Positions 51,310-60,502 of a stretch of DNA of 64,000 nucleotides are shown one piece after another. The stretch comes from Deltaproteobacteria bacterium (GTDB lineage: Bacteria; Desulfobacterota; Desulfomonilia; UBA1062), in the NCBI GenBank assembly GCA_017992605.1, contig JAGOOG010000004.1, positions 112,715 to 176,714 of the forward strand. Reading direction: 5' to 3'. The notes below the pieces were generated by a model, which saw only the letters and a program-made list of their open reading frames with translations, ran no database searches and had not been told where the DNA came from. The position numbers and the translations under genes were made by a program. The number at the start of each line of letters is the position of its first letter. Within the stretch, counting starts at the first letter, position 1.

Positions 51310-52953
51310 TCACTCCAGAACCGCGCCCCGGGCAGCCGAGGACACCAGCTTCACATACCGCCGCATGAAGCCGTCCGGTATGTCCCGCTCAGGGGCCTTC
51401 CACGAGGCCAGCCGCTTGTTGATCTCTTCAGTGGTCAGCTTCACCTCAAGCCTCCTGCCGGGGATGTCGATGGTGATCTCGTCCCCGTCTTTGACCGCCG
51501 CGATTGGCCCGCCCACGTTGGCCTCGGGGGACACGTGCCCCACGCATGGCCCTGCGGTGGCCCCGGAGAACCTGCCGTCCGTGATGAGCGCCACGCCCCT
51601 TACCCCGGAGAGCTCGAGCCCCATGGTGACCGCCAGGGTCTCGGGCATGCCCGGCCCGCCACGCGGGCCCTCGTTCCGGATCACCACCACCTCACCGGAA
51701 ACGATGGTCTTCTCCCTGACGGCCGCCAGGCAGCTGTGCTCGGACTCGAAGATCCTGGCCCTTCCGGTGAAGGTAAGGTATTCCTTAGCCACGGCCGACT
51801 GCTTCACCACCGCTCCCTCCGGAGCCAGATTGCCGGTGAGCACCACCGTGCCGCCCTCGGGGAAGAAGGGGGCGGTCCTCTCCGGTATGACCTTCTCGTC
51901 CAGGACCTGCGCCGCGGCGACGATATCGCCCACGGTCTGCCCCGAAGCCGTGAGCGCATCCAGGTGCAGGTCTTCGGCGATCCGCTTCATCACAGCCGGT
52001 ATCCCTCCTGCCACGTACAGGTCGGTGATGCCGTAGGGGCCGCTGGGCGATATGCCGCAGATGGTCGGCACCTTCCGGTTGAAGTCGTTGAACCGCTCCA
52101 GGGGGAGCTCCAGTCCGCAGGCCCTGGCGATGGCAGGCAGGTGGAGGGTCGAGTTGGTGGAGCCGCCGATGGCCAGGTCCACGATCAGCGCGTTCTCGAT
52201 GGCCTTCATGGTGAGGATCTTGTCCGTGGTGAGGTCCTCTTCGACCATCTCCACGATCCGCTTGCCGGCCTGACGGGCAAACATGAGCTTCTCCGCGTGG
52301 TAGGCCGGGACGTTGGCGGAGCGGGGCAGCGAGAGTCCCAGCGCCTCGGTGAGGCTCTGCATGGTGTTGGCGGTCCCCATGAGTTCGCACGCGCCGCAGG
52401 TGGCGCAGGTCGCGGTGGCGAGCTTGTCCACGAGGTCGTCGTAGTACTTGTGGTCCACCGGCCCCTTCATGGATGGCCTGTAGCGGATCTGCCAGGCGTT
52501 GGGGCCACCGGTTATGAAGATCGCGGGCATGCGAAGGCGTCCTAGTGCCATGATCATGCCGGGTATGATCTTGTCGCAGCTGGCCACGCAGACCAGGCCG
52601 TCGTAGCGCATGCTGCGTACATGGGTCTCCACGATGTCGGCGATGAGGTCCCGCTGCGCCAGGACGAAGCGCATACCTTCGTGCCCCTCGGTCATGCCGT
52701 CGCAGGGTGCGGGGACGCTGAACTCGAAGGGCATGCCGCCTGCCGTGTGCACACCCTCCTTCACCCGCTGCGCGATGGTGTCGAGGTGGATGTGCCCGGG
52801 GTTGATGTCGGTCTGCGAGTTGACGATGCCGATGAGTGGCTTGTCCATAAGCTCATCGATGTAGTAGCCGGTTCCGTTAAAGAAGTTCTTCCTTACCAGG
52901 CTGATGGGGAAATCGCTGTCATCGAATATGGGCCTGCTCCTGGGCTTCTTCAT
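51310..52953 (-). CDS. ilvD: dihydroxy-acid dehydratase (IlvD/Edd family)
   Basis: 547-residue Fe-S dehydratase that converts 2,3-dihydroxyisovalerate to 2-oxoisovalerate in valine/isoleucine synthesis, or a sugar acid in related paralogs. Cys residues for the cluster lie in APCDGM, SCDKIIPG and ATCGACELMGTANTM. GGSTNSTLHLPAIA and GGPGMPETLAVTMGLELSG are the other conserved blocks. The start region (KNFFNGTGYYIDELMDKPLIGIVNS) fits paralogs that also use sugar acids, so the biosynthetic role is likely but not certain. ATG 52953 follows GAGGAGG. Single gene, on the minus strand. Confidence 0.83.
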   Translation of the reverse strand: MKKPRSRPIFDDSDFPISLVRKNFFNGTGYYIDELMDKPLIGIVNSQTDINPGHIHLDTIAQRVKEGVHTAGGMPFEFSVPAPCDGMTEGHEGMRFVLAQRDLIADIVETHVRSMRYDGLVCVASCDKIIPGMIMALGRLRMPAIFITGGPNAWQIRYRPSMKGPVDHKYYDDLVDKLATATCATCGACELMGTANTMQSLTEALGLSLPRSANVPAYHAEKLMFARQAGKRIVEMVEEDLTTDKILTMKAIENALIVDLAIGGSTNSTLHLPAIARACGLELPLERFNDFNRKVPTICGISPSGPYGITDLYVAGGIPAVMKRIAEDLHLDALTASGQTVGDIVAAAQVLDEKVIPERTAPFFPEGGTVVLTGNLAPEGAVVKQSAVAKEYLTFTGRARIFESEHSCLAAVREKTIVSGEVVVIRNEGPRGGPGMPETLAVTMGLELSGVRGVALITDGRFSGATAGPCVGHVSPEANVGGPIAAVKDGDEITIDIPGRRLEVKLTTEEINKRLASWKAPERDIPDGFMRRYVKLVSSAARGAVLE

Positions 52954-53084
52954 GGTTACCTCCTCGTCTTCAATCGGACTCGGGGCGTGCGGGCCCCGAC
53001 ACATGACTATAGTACCACCATGCCAAGGAAATAGTAATGTGCCCTTGCTTGTCAAGGCAGGTGAATCAGGGAAAAGCATGAGGT

Positions 53085-53136
53085 AAAAGGGGTCGTTCCT
53101 CTTTTCAGAACATTCAAGTGGAACCGTGCCCCTTTT
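53085..53136. terminator. long hairpin upstream of ilvD, downstream of the helicase gene
   Basis: AAAAGGGG (53085-53092) pairs with CCCCTTTT (53129-53136) and GTTCC (53095-53099) with GGAAC (53120-53124). Read on the minus strand it follows the helicase stop by about 14 nt and ends with TTTT, so it may terminate that gene before the ilvD start. Confidence 0.45.
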
Positions 53137-53149
53137 CCCGTTCTCAGTG

Positions 53150-54403
53150 TCAGGCGATCTGTATGCGGTAGCTGTCCCCGGCCCTGCGTTTTTTCTCGGC
53201 CGGAATATTCGCTGCCGGTCGCGATCCGTGCCGCCTCTGCTGCTGCGGACGGGCCGCATGGATCGGTCCATCGCTCCTGGGCTTCCTGTAGTCGAAACCG
53301 GTCAGGGTCTTCTGCTCCACTGCCACACCGAGGATGGACTCGATGGTGTATGCCATGGATGTGTCCTCGTTCGTCACGAAGGTGAAAGCCTCGCCTGTCC
53401 TGGAGACCCGTCCTGTTCTCCCGGTGCGGTGGGTGTAGGCCTCCGCGGTGTCGGGCATGTCGTAATTGATGACATGGGTTATGGCCGACACGTCGATGCC
53501 TCGCGCCGCGATGTCGGTGGCCACGAGGATCTTGTAGGAGCCGTTGCGGAAGCCCTCGATGGCATGCTGGCGCTGACTCTGGGACAGGTTGCCCTGCAGT
53601 GACGTGGCTTTGAACCCGGCCGAGCCCAGCTGCTCAGCCAGCTTCTTGGCGCGGTGCTTCGTGCGGGTGAAGATGAGGACCGAGTCCGTCTCGGTGCACC
53701 TGAGCAGCTCCTTGAGCAGAGCGGTCTTCAGGTGCTGCTCCACCGGATAGAGCACATGGGATATGGTGGCCACCGGTTTGGTATGATCGATCTGGACCGT
53801 GACGGCGTCGTGCAGCATTTCTGCAGCCAGGCGCCGGATGTCATCGGGCATGGTGGCGGAAAAGAGGAGGTTCTGCCTCGTGCCGGGCAGCTGTTTGACT
53901 ATCCGGCGGATGTCGGGCAGAAAGCCCATGTCGAACATGCGGTCGGCCTCGTCGATGACGAGGGCCTCCAGCCCCGACAGGTCGATGTTCCCGCGGGACA
54001 TGTGGTCCAGCAGCCGTCCCGGGCAGGCCACGATGATCTCGACGCCGCGTCTGAGGGCCTTGATCTGGGGCTCCATGCCAACACCGCCGAAGATGGCCGC
54101 GCTGCGCAGTCCGGTATGCCGCCCCAGGGAATCGATGGCCTCATGTATCTGGGCGGCCAACTCGCGCGTTGGGGCGAGGACCAGCGCCCTGACCCTGCGG
54201 CGCGGCCCGTCCATGAACTGCTGGAGGAGCGGCAGCACGAACGCCGCCGTCTTGCCGGTGCCGGTCTGGGCCAGGCCGAGCACGTCACGCCTGTTCAGTA
54301 TGTGGGGGATGGCTTTTTCCTGGATGGGGGTCGCATGAGTGTATCCCTGCTCGTCAATGGCCGCAGAGATGTCAGCATGAAGATTGAATGGTTCGAATGT
54401 CAT
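53150..54403 (-). CDS. rhlE: DEAD-box RNA helicase RhlE-like
   Basis: 417-residue ATP-dependent RNA helicase. Q motif YTHATPIQ, Walker A AQTGTGKTAA, ALVIDEADRMFDMGF (DEAD variant with the DEAD box intact), LFSATMP and HRTGRTGRVSR are all in order. The C-terminal 50 residues are basic and disordered (RPQQQRRHGSRPAANI), typical of RhlE. It should remodel RNA in ribosome assembly or mRNA decay, often raised in the cold. AAGGAG precedes ATG 54403. A long non-coding stretch lies upstream. Confidence 0.9.
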   Translation of the reverse strand: MTFEPFNLHADISAAIDEQGYTHATPIQEKAIPHILNRRDVLGLAQTGTGKTAAFVLPLLQQFMDGPRRRVRALVLAPTRELAAQIHEAIDSLGRHTGLRSAAIFGGVGMEPQIKALRRGVEIIVACPGRLLDHMSRGNIDLSGLEALVIDEADRMFDMGFLPDIRRIVKQLPGTRQNLLFSATMPDDIRRLAAEMLHDAVTVQIDHTKPVATISHVLYPVEQHLKTALLKELLRCTETDSVLIFTRTKHRAKKLAEQLGSAGFKATSLQGNLSQSQRQHAIEGFRNGSYKILVATDIAARGIDVSAITHVINYDMPDTAEAYTHRTGRTGRVSRTGEAFTFVTNEDTSMAYTIESILGVAVEQKTLTGFDYRKPRSDGPIHAARPQQQRRHGSRPAANIPAEKKRRAGDSYRIQIA

Positions 54404-54868
54404 GAATACTCCTTTGTATGTGTATGTCTGGCAAGGGTTTCCCGGTCATCCGGGAAAGGCCCGATCTTCTGAGAAACCGCTGGTTGTGGATACAGCCGGG
54501 ATCCTTTGAGATGTTTGACCGATCTTTTCCCCTTCGGGATAATGAGTGAATAACTTGATGGCTTTACCGTATTCCCTGGTTGAATCGCCTTTCCGTCGTT
54601 TCGTCCCTGCCTGTTTCCTGTGCTTTCAGACCCGCCCCCGGGCAGGCATATATCCTGCTCGTCGCACTGAAAGACAAGAAGTATCGACAGAAAACCTTTG
54701 AAGGCTGCCGGGTGTCTCCATGAAAGGGAACTTCAGGTAAGACCGACTCGCATTTCAGATTGTGCCTATGCCTACGCGCTCTGCCGATGGTTGTCAAGGA
54801 CAAAAGACCTCGGGAAGCCGGCGTTCCCTTCCGGTCTTTCTCACATCTCCCAAGCTCGATCTTTTCCG
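54404..54868. other. non-coding gap between rhlE and htpG
   Basis: 465 nt upstream of rhlE and downstream of htpG. It contains the htpG terminator (54803-54839) and presumably the rhlE promoter near 54420-54560, where the sequence is AT-richer; no promoter hexamers stand out. Short open frames in it lack ribosome sites and domain-like sequence. Confidence 0.5.
54803..54839 (-). terminator. terminator after htpG
   Basis: AAAGACC (54803-54809) pairs with GGTCTTT (54833-54839), and inside it GGGAA (54812-54816) with TTCCC (54824-54828). On the minus strand the outer stem ends in TCTTTTGTCC. It lies 30 nt after the htpG stop. Confidence 0.6.
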
Positions 54869-56830
54869 TCACACCTCGATGGCTCCCCCGGTCGCGAGCT
54901 CCTCCACGGTGATGGCCTCGGCCATAAGGGAGCCGATGATCCGGGAGAAGCGCGCCGGGTCGTCCACCTTGCCGCCCTCGGCGATGAGGGCCAGGTCGTA
55001 GAGGAGGCCGGCATAGTCCTTGAGGGCCGGGTCGTCCCTGTCCTTCTCGAACAGGTGCCTGATGTTGGAGACCGCGGGGTGGTCGATGTTGAGCTCGAGG
55101 ACCCTCCTGGCAGGCTCGACCTTCTGGCCGGTGGCCTTGAGGATCTTCTCCAGGTAGGGGCTCATGTCGTAGGTCTCGCCGGACAGGCAGGCCAGCGAGT
55201 CCTTGAGGTGCGTCGATGCCTTGACGTCCTTGACCCTGTCCTTGAGCTCCTCCTTCATGAAGGCGAAGAAGCCGTCGAACCCGTGCTTCTTCTTCTCGTC
55301 CACCTTGCCGAGGTCGAGGTCTCCCTTCTCCGCGCTGACGAACCTCTTGCCTTCGAAGGTCCTGAGCACCTGCACCACGAACTCGTCGACAGGGTCGGTC
55401 ATGAACACCACCTCGATGCCCTTCTCCTTGAGACGCTCCAGGTGGGGGCTGTTCACCAGGGTGGCGGCATTCTCGCCCGTGATGTAGTAGATCGCCTCCT
55501 GGCCTTCCTGCATGCGGGCCGTGTACTCCAAGAGCGACACATACGCCCCGTCCGAGCCCGTGGTCTGGTATCGCAGGAGCTTCGCGATCCTGTCCCTGTT
55601 CTCGTGGTCGGTGGGGATGCCGATCTTCAGGATCGGGCCGAACTCGGCGTAGAACGTGTCGTACTTCTCCTTGTCCATGCCTTCCAGGAGGTCGAAGAGC
55701 CGCTTCACCAGGTTCTTTCGGATGTTCCTCACGAGGCTGTCCTGCTGGAGGATCTCGCGGCTGATGTTGAGGTTCAGGTCGGGCGCGTCCACCACGCCCT
55801 GGACGAAGCTGAAGTATTCGGGCATGAGCTCCTTGCAGTCGTCCATGATGAACACGCGCCTGCAGTAGAGGTGGATGCCGTGCTTGCGCTCGCGCATGGT
55901 GAAGTCGAGCGGCAGCTTCGAGGGGATGTACAGGAGCGCGTTGTACTCGGTGGTGCCCTCGAACCTGATGTGGAGGTGCGTCAGCGGCTCATTCCAGTCA
56001 TGGCTGATGTGCTTGTAGAACTCGGTGTACTCCTCTTCGGTGACCTCCGACTTGGTTTTGGCCCAGATGGCCTTCATGGAGTTGAGGGTCTCGTCACGCC
56101 TGACCTTCCTGGTCGTCTCGCCGATGGGCTTGCCGTCGGCGTCCTTGAGGATCTCCACGTCGGCCAGCGGCTCGTCGCGTTCCACCTCCATGACGATCGG
56201 GTAGCTCACGAAGTCGGAATGGCGCTTCACCACGTCCCTGATGGTCCACTCGTCCGTGTAGTCAGCCTCGCCGTCCCCGGGTTCCCTGAGCGCGAGGGTG
56301 ACCGACGTTCCTCTGCCCTTCTTCGCGGTTTCCTCGATGGTATAGGTGCCGTCTCCCGTGGACTCCCACTTGGTGGCGGTCTTTGCCCCTGCGGCCTTCG
56401 TGACGAGAGTGACCTTGTCGGCCACGATGAAGGAGCTGTAGAATCCCACGCCGAACTGGCCGATGAGCTCGGGCGCGATGGTGTCCTTCTTCATCGCCTC
56501 GATGGCCTCGAGGAAGGCCCGGCTGCCGCTCTGGGCTATGGTGCCGACGTTCTCCACCACCTCGTCGTAGGTCATGCCGATGCCGTTGTCCTCCACCGTG
56601 ATGGTCCTCTTCTTCCTGTCCGCGGCGATCCTGATCCTGAACTCGGTGTCCTTGCCCAGGATGCCGGGATCGGTCTGGGAGCGGAACCTGACCTTGTCGA
56701 TGGCGTCCGAGGCATTCGAGACGAGCTCTCTGAGGAAGATCTCGGGGTGCGAGTACAGGGAGTTGATGATGAGCTTCAGGACCTTCTGTACTTCCGCCTT
56801 GAACTGGTGCGTCTCCTTCTTGTGCTCCAT
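54869..56830 (-). CDS. htpG: molecular chaperone HtpG (Hsp90)
   Basis: 653-residue ATP-dependent chaperone. The N-terminal GHKL ATPase starts with [41 protein letters not shown] and has DNGIGM and [15 protein letters not shown]. The middle domain carries the catalytic Arg loop ([22 protein letters not shown]), and the C-terminal part is the dimerisation domain. Length is a little above the E. coli protein (624). It is a single gene with its own promoter in the 73 nt upstream and a terminator after it. Heat-shock control is likely, though no sigma32 site was recognised. Confidence 0.95.
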   Translation of the reverse strand: MEHKKETHQFKAEVQKVLKLIINSLYSHPEIFLRELVSNASDAIDKVRFRSQTDPGILGKDTEFRIRIAADRKKRTITVEDNGIGMTYDEVVENVGTIAQSGSRAFLEAIEAMKKDTIAPELIGQFGVGFYSSFIVADKVTLVTKAAGAKTATKWESTGDGTYTIEETAKKGRGTSVTLALREPGDGEADYTDEWTIRDVVKRHSDFVSYPIVMEVERDEPLADVEILKDADGKPIGETTRKVRRDETLNSMKAIWAKTKSEVTEEEYTEFYKHISHDWNEPLTHLHIRFEGTTEYNALLYIPSKLPLDFTMRERKHGIHLYCRRVFIMDDCKELMPEYFSFVQGVVDAPDLNLNISREILQQDSLVRNIRKNLVKRLFDLLEGMDKEKYDTFYAEFGPILKIGIPTDHENRDRIAKLLRYQTTGSDGAYVSLLEYTARMQEGQEAIYYITGENAATLVNSPHLERLKEKGIEVVFMTDPVDEFVVQVLRTFEGKRFVSAEKGDLDLGKVDEKKKHGFDGFFAFMKEELKDRVKDVKASTHLKDSLACLSGETYDMSPYLEKILKATGQKVEPARRVLELNIDHPAVSNIRHLFEKDRDDPALKDYAGLLYDLALIAEGGKVDDPARFSRIIGSLMAEAITVEELATGGAIEV

Positions 56831-56903
56831 GGCTGCTCCATCTTCTGGTACTATGAATGATGTCGGATATCAATCGATTACATAGGTATTCGCTGCCCAA
56901 AAA

Positions 56904-57845
56904 TCAAGGGGATTCAGCATCGGGGTATTTTTCTGAGGAGCGGCGGAACGGACCGGAATCCGTGTTCCGCCGCACCCCGGCCCGGGCGGCCGTGATGCCG
57001 GCAAGGAACACGAGGAGCGAGCCCACGACGCTCAGCGGATCGAGTGACTCCCCCCAGAAGACCCATCCGATAATCGATGCGAAGACCACGGAGCAGTAGA
57101 CGAACGGGCCCACCTGCGCCGCAGGGGCCAACCCGTAGCCCTTGGTCATGAGGAGCTGTCCGGCCATGGCGGCCAGCCCGAGGAAGACCAGAATCACCAG
57201 GGCCTCCCTGCCGGGCACCTGCCATGCCCACGTCAGCGGTACGGCGGAGATGACCGTGGAAAGCAGGGTGAAGAAGAAGACGATGCTCTCGGGACGCTCG
57301 GTGTCCGACATGCGGCGGATCGTGACCATGGCCAGCGATGCAAACAGGGCGGCACTCAGCGCGACGAGCGCCACCGGCTGGAAGATCGACAGGCCGGGCT
57401 TGAGGATGAGGAGCACGCCGGCGAAGCCGATCAGGACCGCGATGCGGATCCTCCTGTTCAGCGGCTCATGAAGCCACAGAAAAGCGATGATGGGGATGAA
57501 GAGCGGGCTCGTGTAGGAGAGCAGCACCGCCTCTGCGAGCTTCATGTGGGCGAGCGCATAGAAGTAGCAGTACATGGACACGAGGCCTGCCGAGGCCCTG
57601 AGCACATGGAGGTGCATCTTCCCGCCGGACATCGCGGGCAGGGACCTCCGCGCGGCAAAGAGCGGCATGAGAAAGACCAGGACCAGGGCGTTGCGGAAGA
57701 AGACCACCATCTCGTTGGGAAGCATGGCCGAGGCGGCCCTCACGAAGGCGCCGAGGAGGGCGAACATGAGCGAGGCGGCAAGGATGCAGATCGCTCCCTT
57801 GACGGGCTCGTCGGCGATTCTGTATGTGGTGCCTCGCGGCTCCAG
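56904..57845 (-). CDS. EamA/DMT-superfamily transporter, apparent CTG start
   Basis: Ten-helix inner-membrane transporter of two EamA repeats (FALLGAFVRAASAMLPNEMVVFFRN and AMVTIRRMSDTERPESIVFFF), exporting an unknown small molecule; WLHEPLNRRIRIAVLIGFAGVLLILKPG is the usual end of repeat 1. The first in-frame ATG, 57767, cuts helix 1 in half. Upstream in frame lies a fitting N-terminus (YRIADEPVKGAICILAASLMF) without any ATG, GTG or TTG; the best start is CTG 57845, seven bases after a perfect GGAGGAG (57853-57859 on the plus strand). This gives 313 residues. A non-CTG explanation would be a frameshift or an error further upstream. Confidence 0.78.
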   Translation of the reverse strand: MEPRGTTYRIADEPVKGAICILAASLMFALLGAFVRAASAMLPNEMVVFFRNALVLVFLMPLFAARRSLPAMSGGKMHLHVLRASAGLVSMYCYFYALAHMKLAEAVLLSYTSPLFIPIIAFLWLHEPLNRRIRIAVLIGFAGVLLILKPGLSIFQPVALVALSAALFASLAMVTIRRMSDTERPESIVFFFTLLSTVISAVPLTWAWQVPGREALVILVFLGLAAMAGQLLMTKGYGLAPAAQVGPFVYCSVVFASIIGWVFWGESLDPLSVVGSLLVFLAGITAARAGVRRNTDSGPFRRSSEKYPDAESP

Positions 57846-57914
57846 GACTATGCTCCTCCGGCCGGTGTGGCGATACCATACCGGTTTTTCATCCCGGAGA
57901 GAATGAGGAACCGC

Positions 57915-58721
57915 CTACGAGACATCTTCCAGAAGCGAGCGCACCAGGTTGTACGTGGAGAACTGGCCGTTCGTGAGCCCGGCAAAGGGGTGCTCCCCGC
58001 CGAAGTGCCGCTGCATGATCTCCTCGATGGTCATGCCTGCACGATGAAGCCCCTGGACCTGTTCTGCCAGGTCCAACAAGTAATCGATGCACTGCGAGAG
58101 CGCTTTTCTCCCGTCTTCCACGATCTTGCCCACGGAGGTGAACAGGACGAGGCGATCGCTCGGCAGGGCCACGATCCTTCGCATGGACGCGATGATACGG
58201 CCGACATGCTCCTCCGGACGGATGAACTTGGGGTTCTCCCGGGCAAAGAGGTCTCCCGAGAAGCACCATCCCGTGGAGGGCTCGACGAGGCAGATGTGAT
58301 CCGCGCTGTGGCCCGGGGTCTCCACGACATGGAAGGCATGGTGTTCGGTTCTCACCACGTCGGGGACGGGGCTCACCGTGGCGGGAACCCGGTAGCCCCA
58401 GACGAGCTCCTGGTAGGGATGGAGCTCCAACCTGTCCGCTATGAGGGGGATGGAGCGGGGGTGCGCATAGATATCCACCCCGAAGCGGTCCATGATCTCT
58501 TGGTCGGCGCCTGTGTGGTCCTCGTGGTGGTGGGTGTTGACGACCAGCCGGAGATCCTCCTCTCCCAGGAAATCGACCAGCTCTCCGGCCGTGTGGCTGC
58601 ACCCGGTGTCCACGAGGAGCCCGTCCACCAGGTAGGCCGCCACCCAGTAGACCGCCCTGCCGTCCATCTCCCTGCTCATCCGTATCTGGATGACATCTTC
58701 ATACGCCGCCGTCTCGATCAC
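57915..58721 (-). CDS. MBL-fold metallo-hydrolase
   Basis: 268-residue hydrolase of the glyoxalase II / MBL-fold group. NTHHHEDHTGA is the metal-binding motif H-x-H-x-D-H (HHHEDH), with more ligands in ETPGHSADH and in the Asp of FSGDLFA. The C-terminal 60 residues are a helical cap (ALSQCIDYLLDLAEQVQGLHRAGMTIEEIMQRHFGGEHPFAGLT) containing a winged-helix-like part, as in several LACTB2-type MBL proteins. The substrate is unknown. It precedes the DMT gene by about 70 nt in the same direction. Confidence 0.84.
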   Translation of the reverse strand: MIETAAYEDVIQIRMSREMDGRAVYWVAAYLVDGLLVDTGCSHTAGELVDFLGEEDLRLVVNTHHHEDHTGADQEIMDRFGVDIYAHPRSIPLIADRLELHPYQELVWGYRVPATVSPVPDVVRTEHHAFHVVETPGHSADHICLVEPSTGWCFSGDLFARENPKFIRPEEHVGRIIASMRRIVALPSDRLVLFTSVGKIVEDGRKALSQCIDYLLDLAEQVQGLHRAGMTIEEIMQRHFGGEHPFAGLTNGQFSTYNLVRSLLEDVS

Positions 58722-58998
58722 GTGCGCGCCTCCCTCTGCCCGTTGTGTCCGAGGTCAACCGCTGCAGATTCCCTTGGAGGTTTCTCATACCATGTTCCCG
58801 GGATCAATGCATGCACATCGCGTCTTGATATCCGACATGACCACGGGTCATGTACACCACAGAGCTCCACCCAAAGGAGGATGTCACGTTCCCTGTGCCG
58901 GGGGAGGTGTATTCCGGGCTTGAAGCATTCAAGGGCATGGTATAGGAGAGGTGGTACATGCCTGTGCAGGCTCATCCTTAAAAGCGAGGGGTATCGCC

Positions 58999-60453
58999 AT
59001 GTCACACACCCATGACATCTTCCTCGACCACGCCGCCACGACGCCGGTGCACCCCCAGGTGCTCGGCCTCATGCTTCCCTTCTTCGGCAACCACTTCGCG
59101 ACGCCGTCGAGCCCCTTTACCGCCGGGGAGAAGCCGAGGGAGGCGCTTGCCGATGCCAGGGCCCGTGTCGCCGCGCTCATTGGCGCGCGACCCCACGAGA
59201 TCGTCTTCACCGCATCCGGCACGGAGGCCAACAACCTGGCCCTGCTGGGCATCGCCCTCGCCTGCAGGGGCCATGTCGTGGTCGGTCCCATGGAACACGC
59301 CTCGGTGATGAATGCCGCGAGCTACCTGGCCGAGCTCGGCTGCGAGGTGACCGTGGTACCCGCCCATGCCGGCGGCATGGTAGACCCTGCAGAGATCGAG
59401 GATGCCGTACGGAAGGACACGGCGCTCATCAGCGTCATGCACGCGAGCAACGAGACCGGGGCAATCCAGCCCGTCAACGAGGTCGGCCGCATCGCCCGGG
59501 CGAGGGGCGTTCCCTTCCACTGCGACTGCGTCCAGAGCGCGGGCAGAATGCCCGTGGACGTAGACGCCATGAACGCCGACCTCGCCAGCTTATCCTCCCA
59601 CAAGCTCTACGGACCCAAGGGCGCAGGTGCGCTCTATGTGCGCGAAGGGACGAAGATCGCCCCCGTCCTGTTCGGGTCCTTCCGGGAGAACGGACTCAGG
59701 CCCGGTCACCTGAACATGCCTTCCATCGTCGGTTTCGGCAGGGCATGCGAAGAGGCCCGCGAGGGCCTCGAGCGGAATGCCTCCGTGGTGCAGGGGCTGC
59801 GGGACCGGTTGGAACAGGGGATCCAGGGGCGCATCCCCGGGGTCACCGTCAACGACGTGGACTGCCCGCGCGTGCCCCACATCGCGAGCATCTCCTTCGA
59901 CGGTGTCCCCTGCGACGCCCTGGCTGCGTGGCTCGACCTCGACGACATAACCGTCTCTCCCCGGGCATCGCTCTTCTCGCAGCGTCAGTCCCATGCCCTG
60001 GAGGCCCTGGGGCTTCCCGCAGGCCTGGCCTTCGGGACGGTCCGGTTCAGCCCCGGGTGGGAGAACACCGAAGAGGAGATCCTCCGGGCACTCGGTGCCG
60101 TGGAGCAGGCCGTGACGAGGATCAGGCAGTTCTCCCGACGCATCGGGGACGACATGACCTGCATCGTGACCTTCGCCTCGAAGAACCACATCAGGCGGTC
60201 GCTCGGCTACCTGGAGGAGGCAGGCATCCCCTGTGCCGTGACGGCACGGCCCCTGGAACTCGGACACCTGGGAGGGCCCCGGATCGCCCTTGCCGTGCCA
60301 TGCCCCCGTCAAGACGAGGCGGTGAAGACCCTGGAATCCCACCGGATCAAGGCCTCGGGCATGCATCGTCTCAGGGGTCTGTGCAGGCAGAGGTCAGAAC
60401 AGGAGACCCGGTTCTGGGAAAAGGTGGCGAGCGTCAAGGGGGAAAGACCATGA
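58999..60453 (+). CDS. cysteine-desulfurase-like protein lacking the catalytic Cys, fused to DUF3343
   Basis: 484-residue two-domain protein. Residues 1-385 are a fold-type I PLP protein like NifS/IscS: LDHAATTPVHPQ, ASGTEANNLALLG, HASNETGAIQPV, HCDCVQSAG and the PLP lysine in LSSHKLYGPKGAG. But the loop that normally reads SSGSACTSG is VSPRASLFSQ, so the catalytic cysteine is a Leu. The last 75-100 residues (MTCIVTFASKNHIRRSLGYLEEAGIPCAVTARPLELG...) are a DUF3343 domain, called Se/S-carrier-like in YedF; its usual S-x-x-C-G cysteine is a Gly. ATG 58999 matches the family start. The next gene is 49 nt downstream. Function is open; see findings. Confidence 0.82.
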   Translation: MSHTHDIFLDHAATTPVHPQVLGLMLPFFGNHFATPSSPFTAGEKPREALADARARVAALIGARPHEIVFTASGTEANNLALLGIALACRGHVVVGPMEHASVMNAASYLAELGCEVTVVPAHAGGMVDPAEIEDAVRKDTALISVMHASNETGAIQPVNEVGRIARARGVPFHCDCVQSAGRMPVDVDAMNADLASLSSHKLYGPKGAGALYVREGTKIAPVLFGSFRENGLRPGHLNMPSIVGFGRACEEAREGLERNASVVQGLRDRLEQGIQGRIPGVTVNDVDCPRVPHIASISFDGVPCDALAAWLDLDDITVSPRASLFSQRQSHALEALGLPAGLAFGTVRFSPGWENTEEEILRALGAVEQAVTRIRQFSRRIGDDMTCIVTFASKNHIRRSLGYLEEAGIPCAVTARPLELGHLGGPRIALAVPCPRQDEAVKTLESHRIKASGMHRLRGLCRQRSEQETRFWEKVASVKGERP

Positions 60454-60502
60454 ACAATGATCGGGCGGGCGGAACCGGGCTCATCCATCCGGTCAGAACG
60501 CC

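Noticed and set aside
54404..54868. A gene in the rhlE-htpG gap
   Set aside because: Short frames there lack ribosome sites, cross the htpG terminator and have no protein-like pattern.
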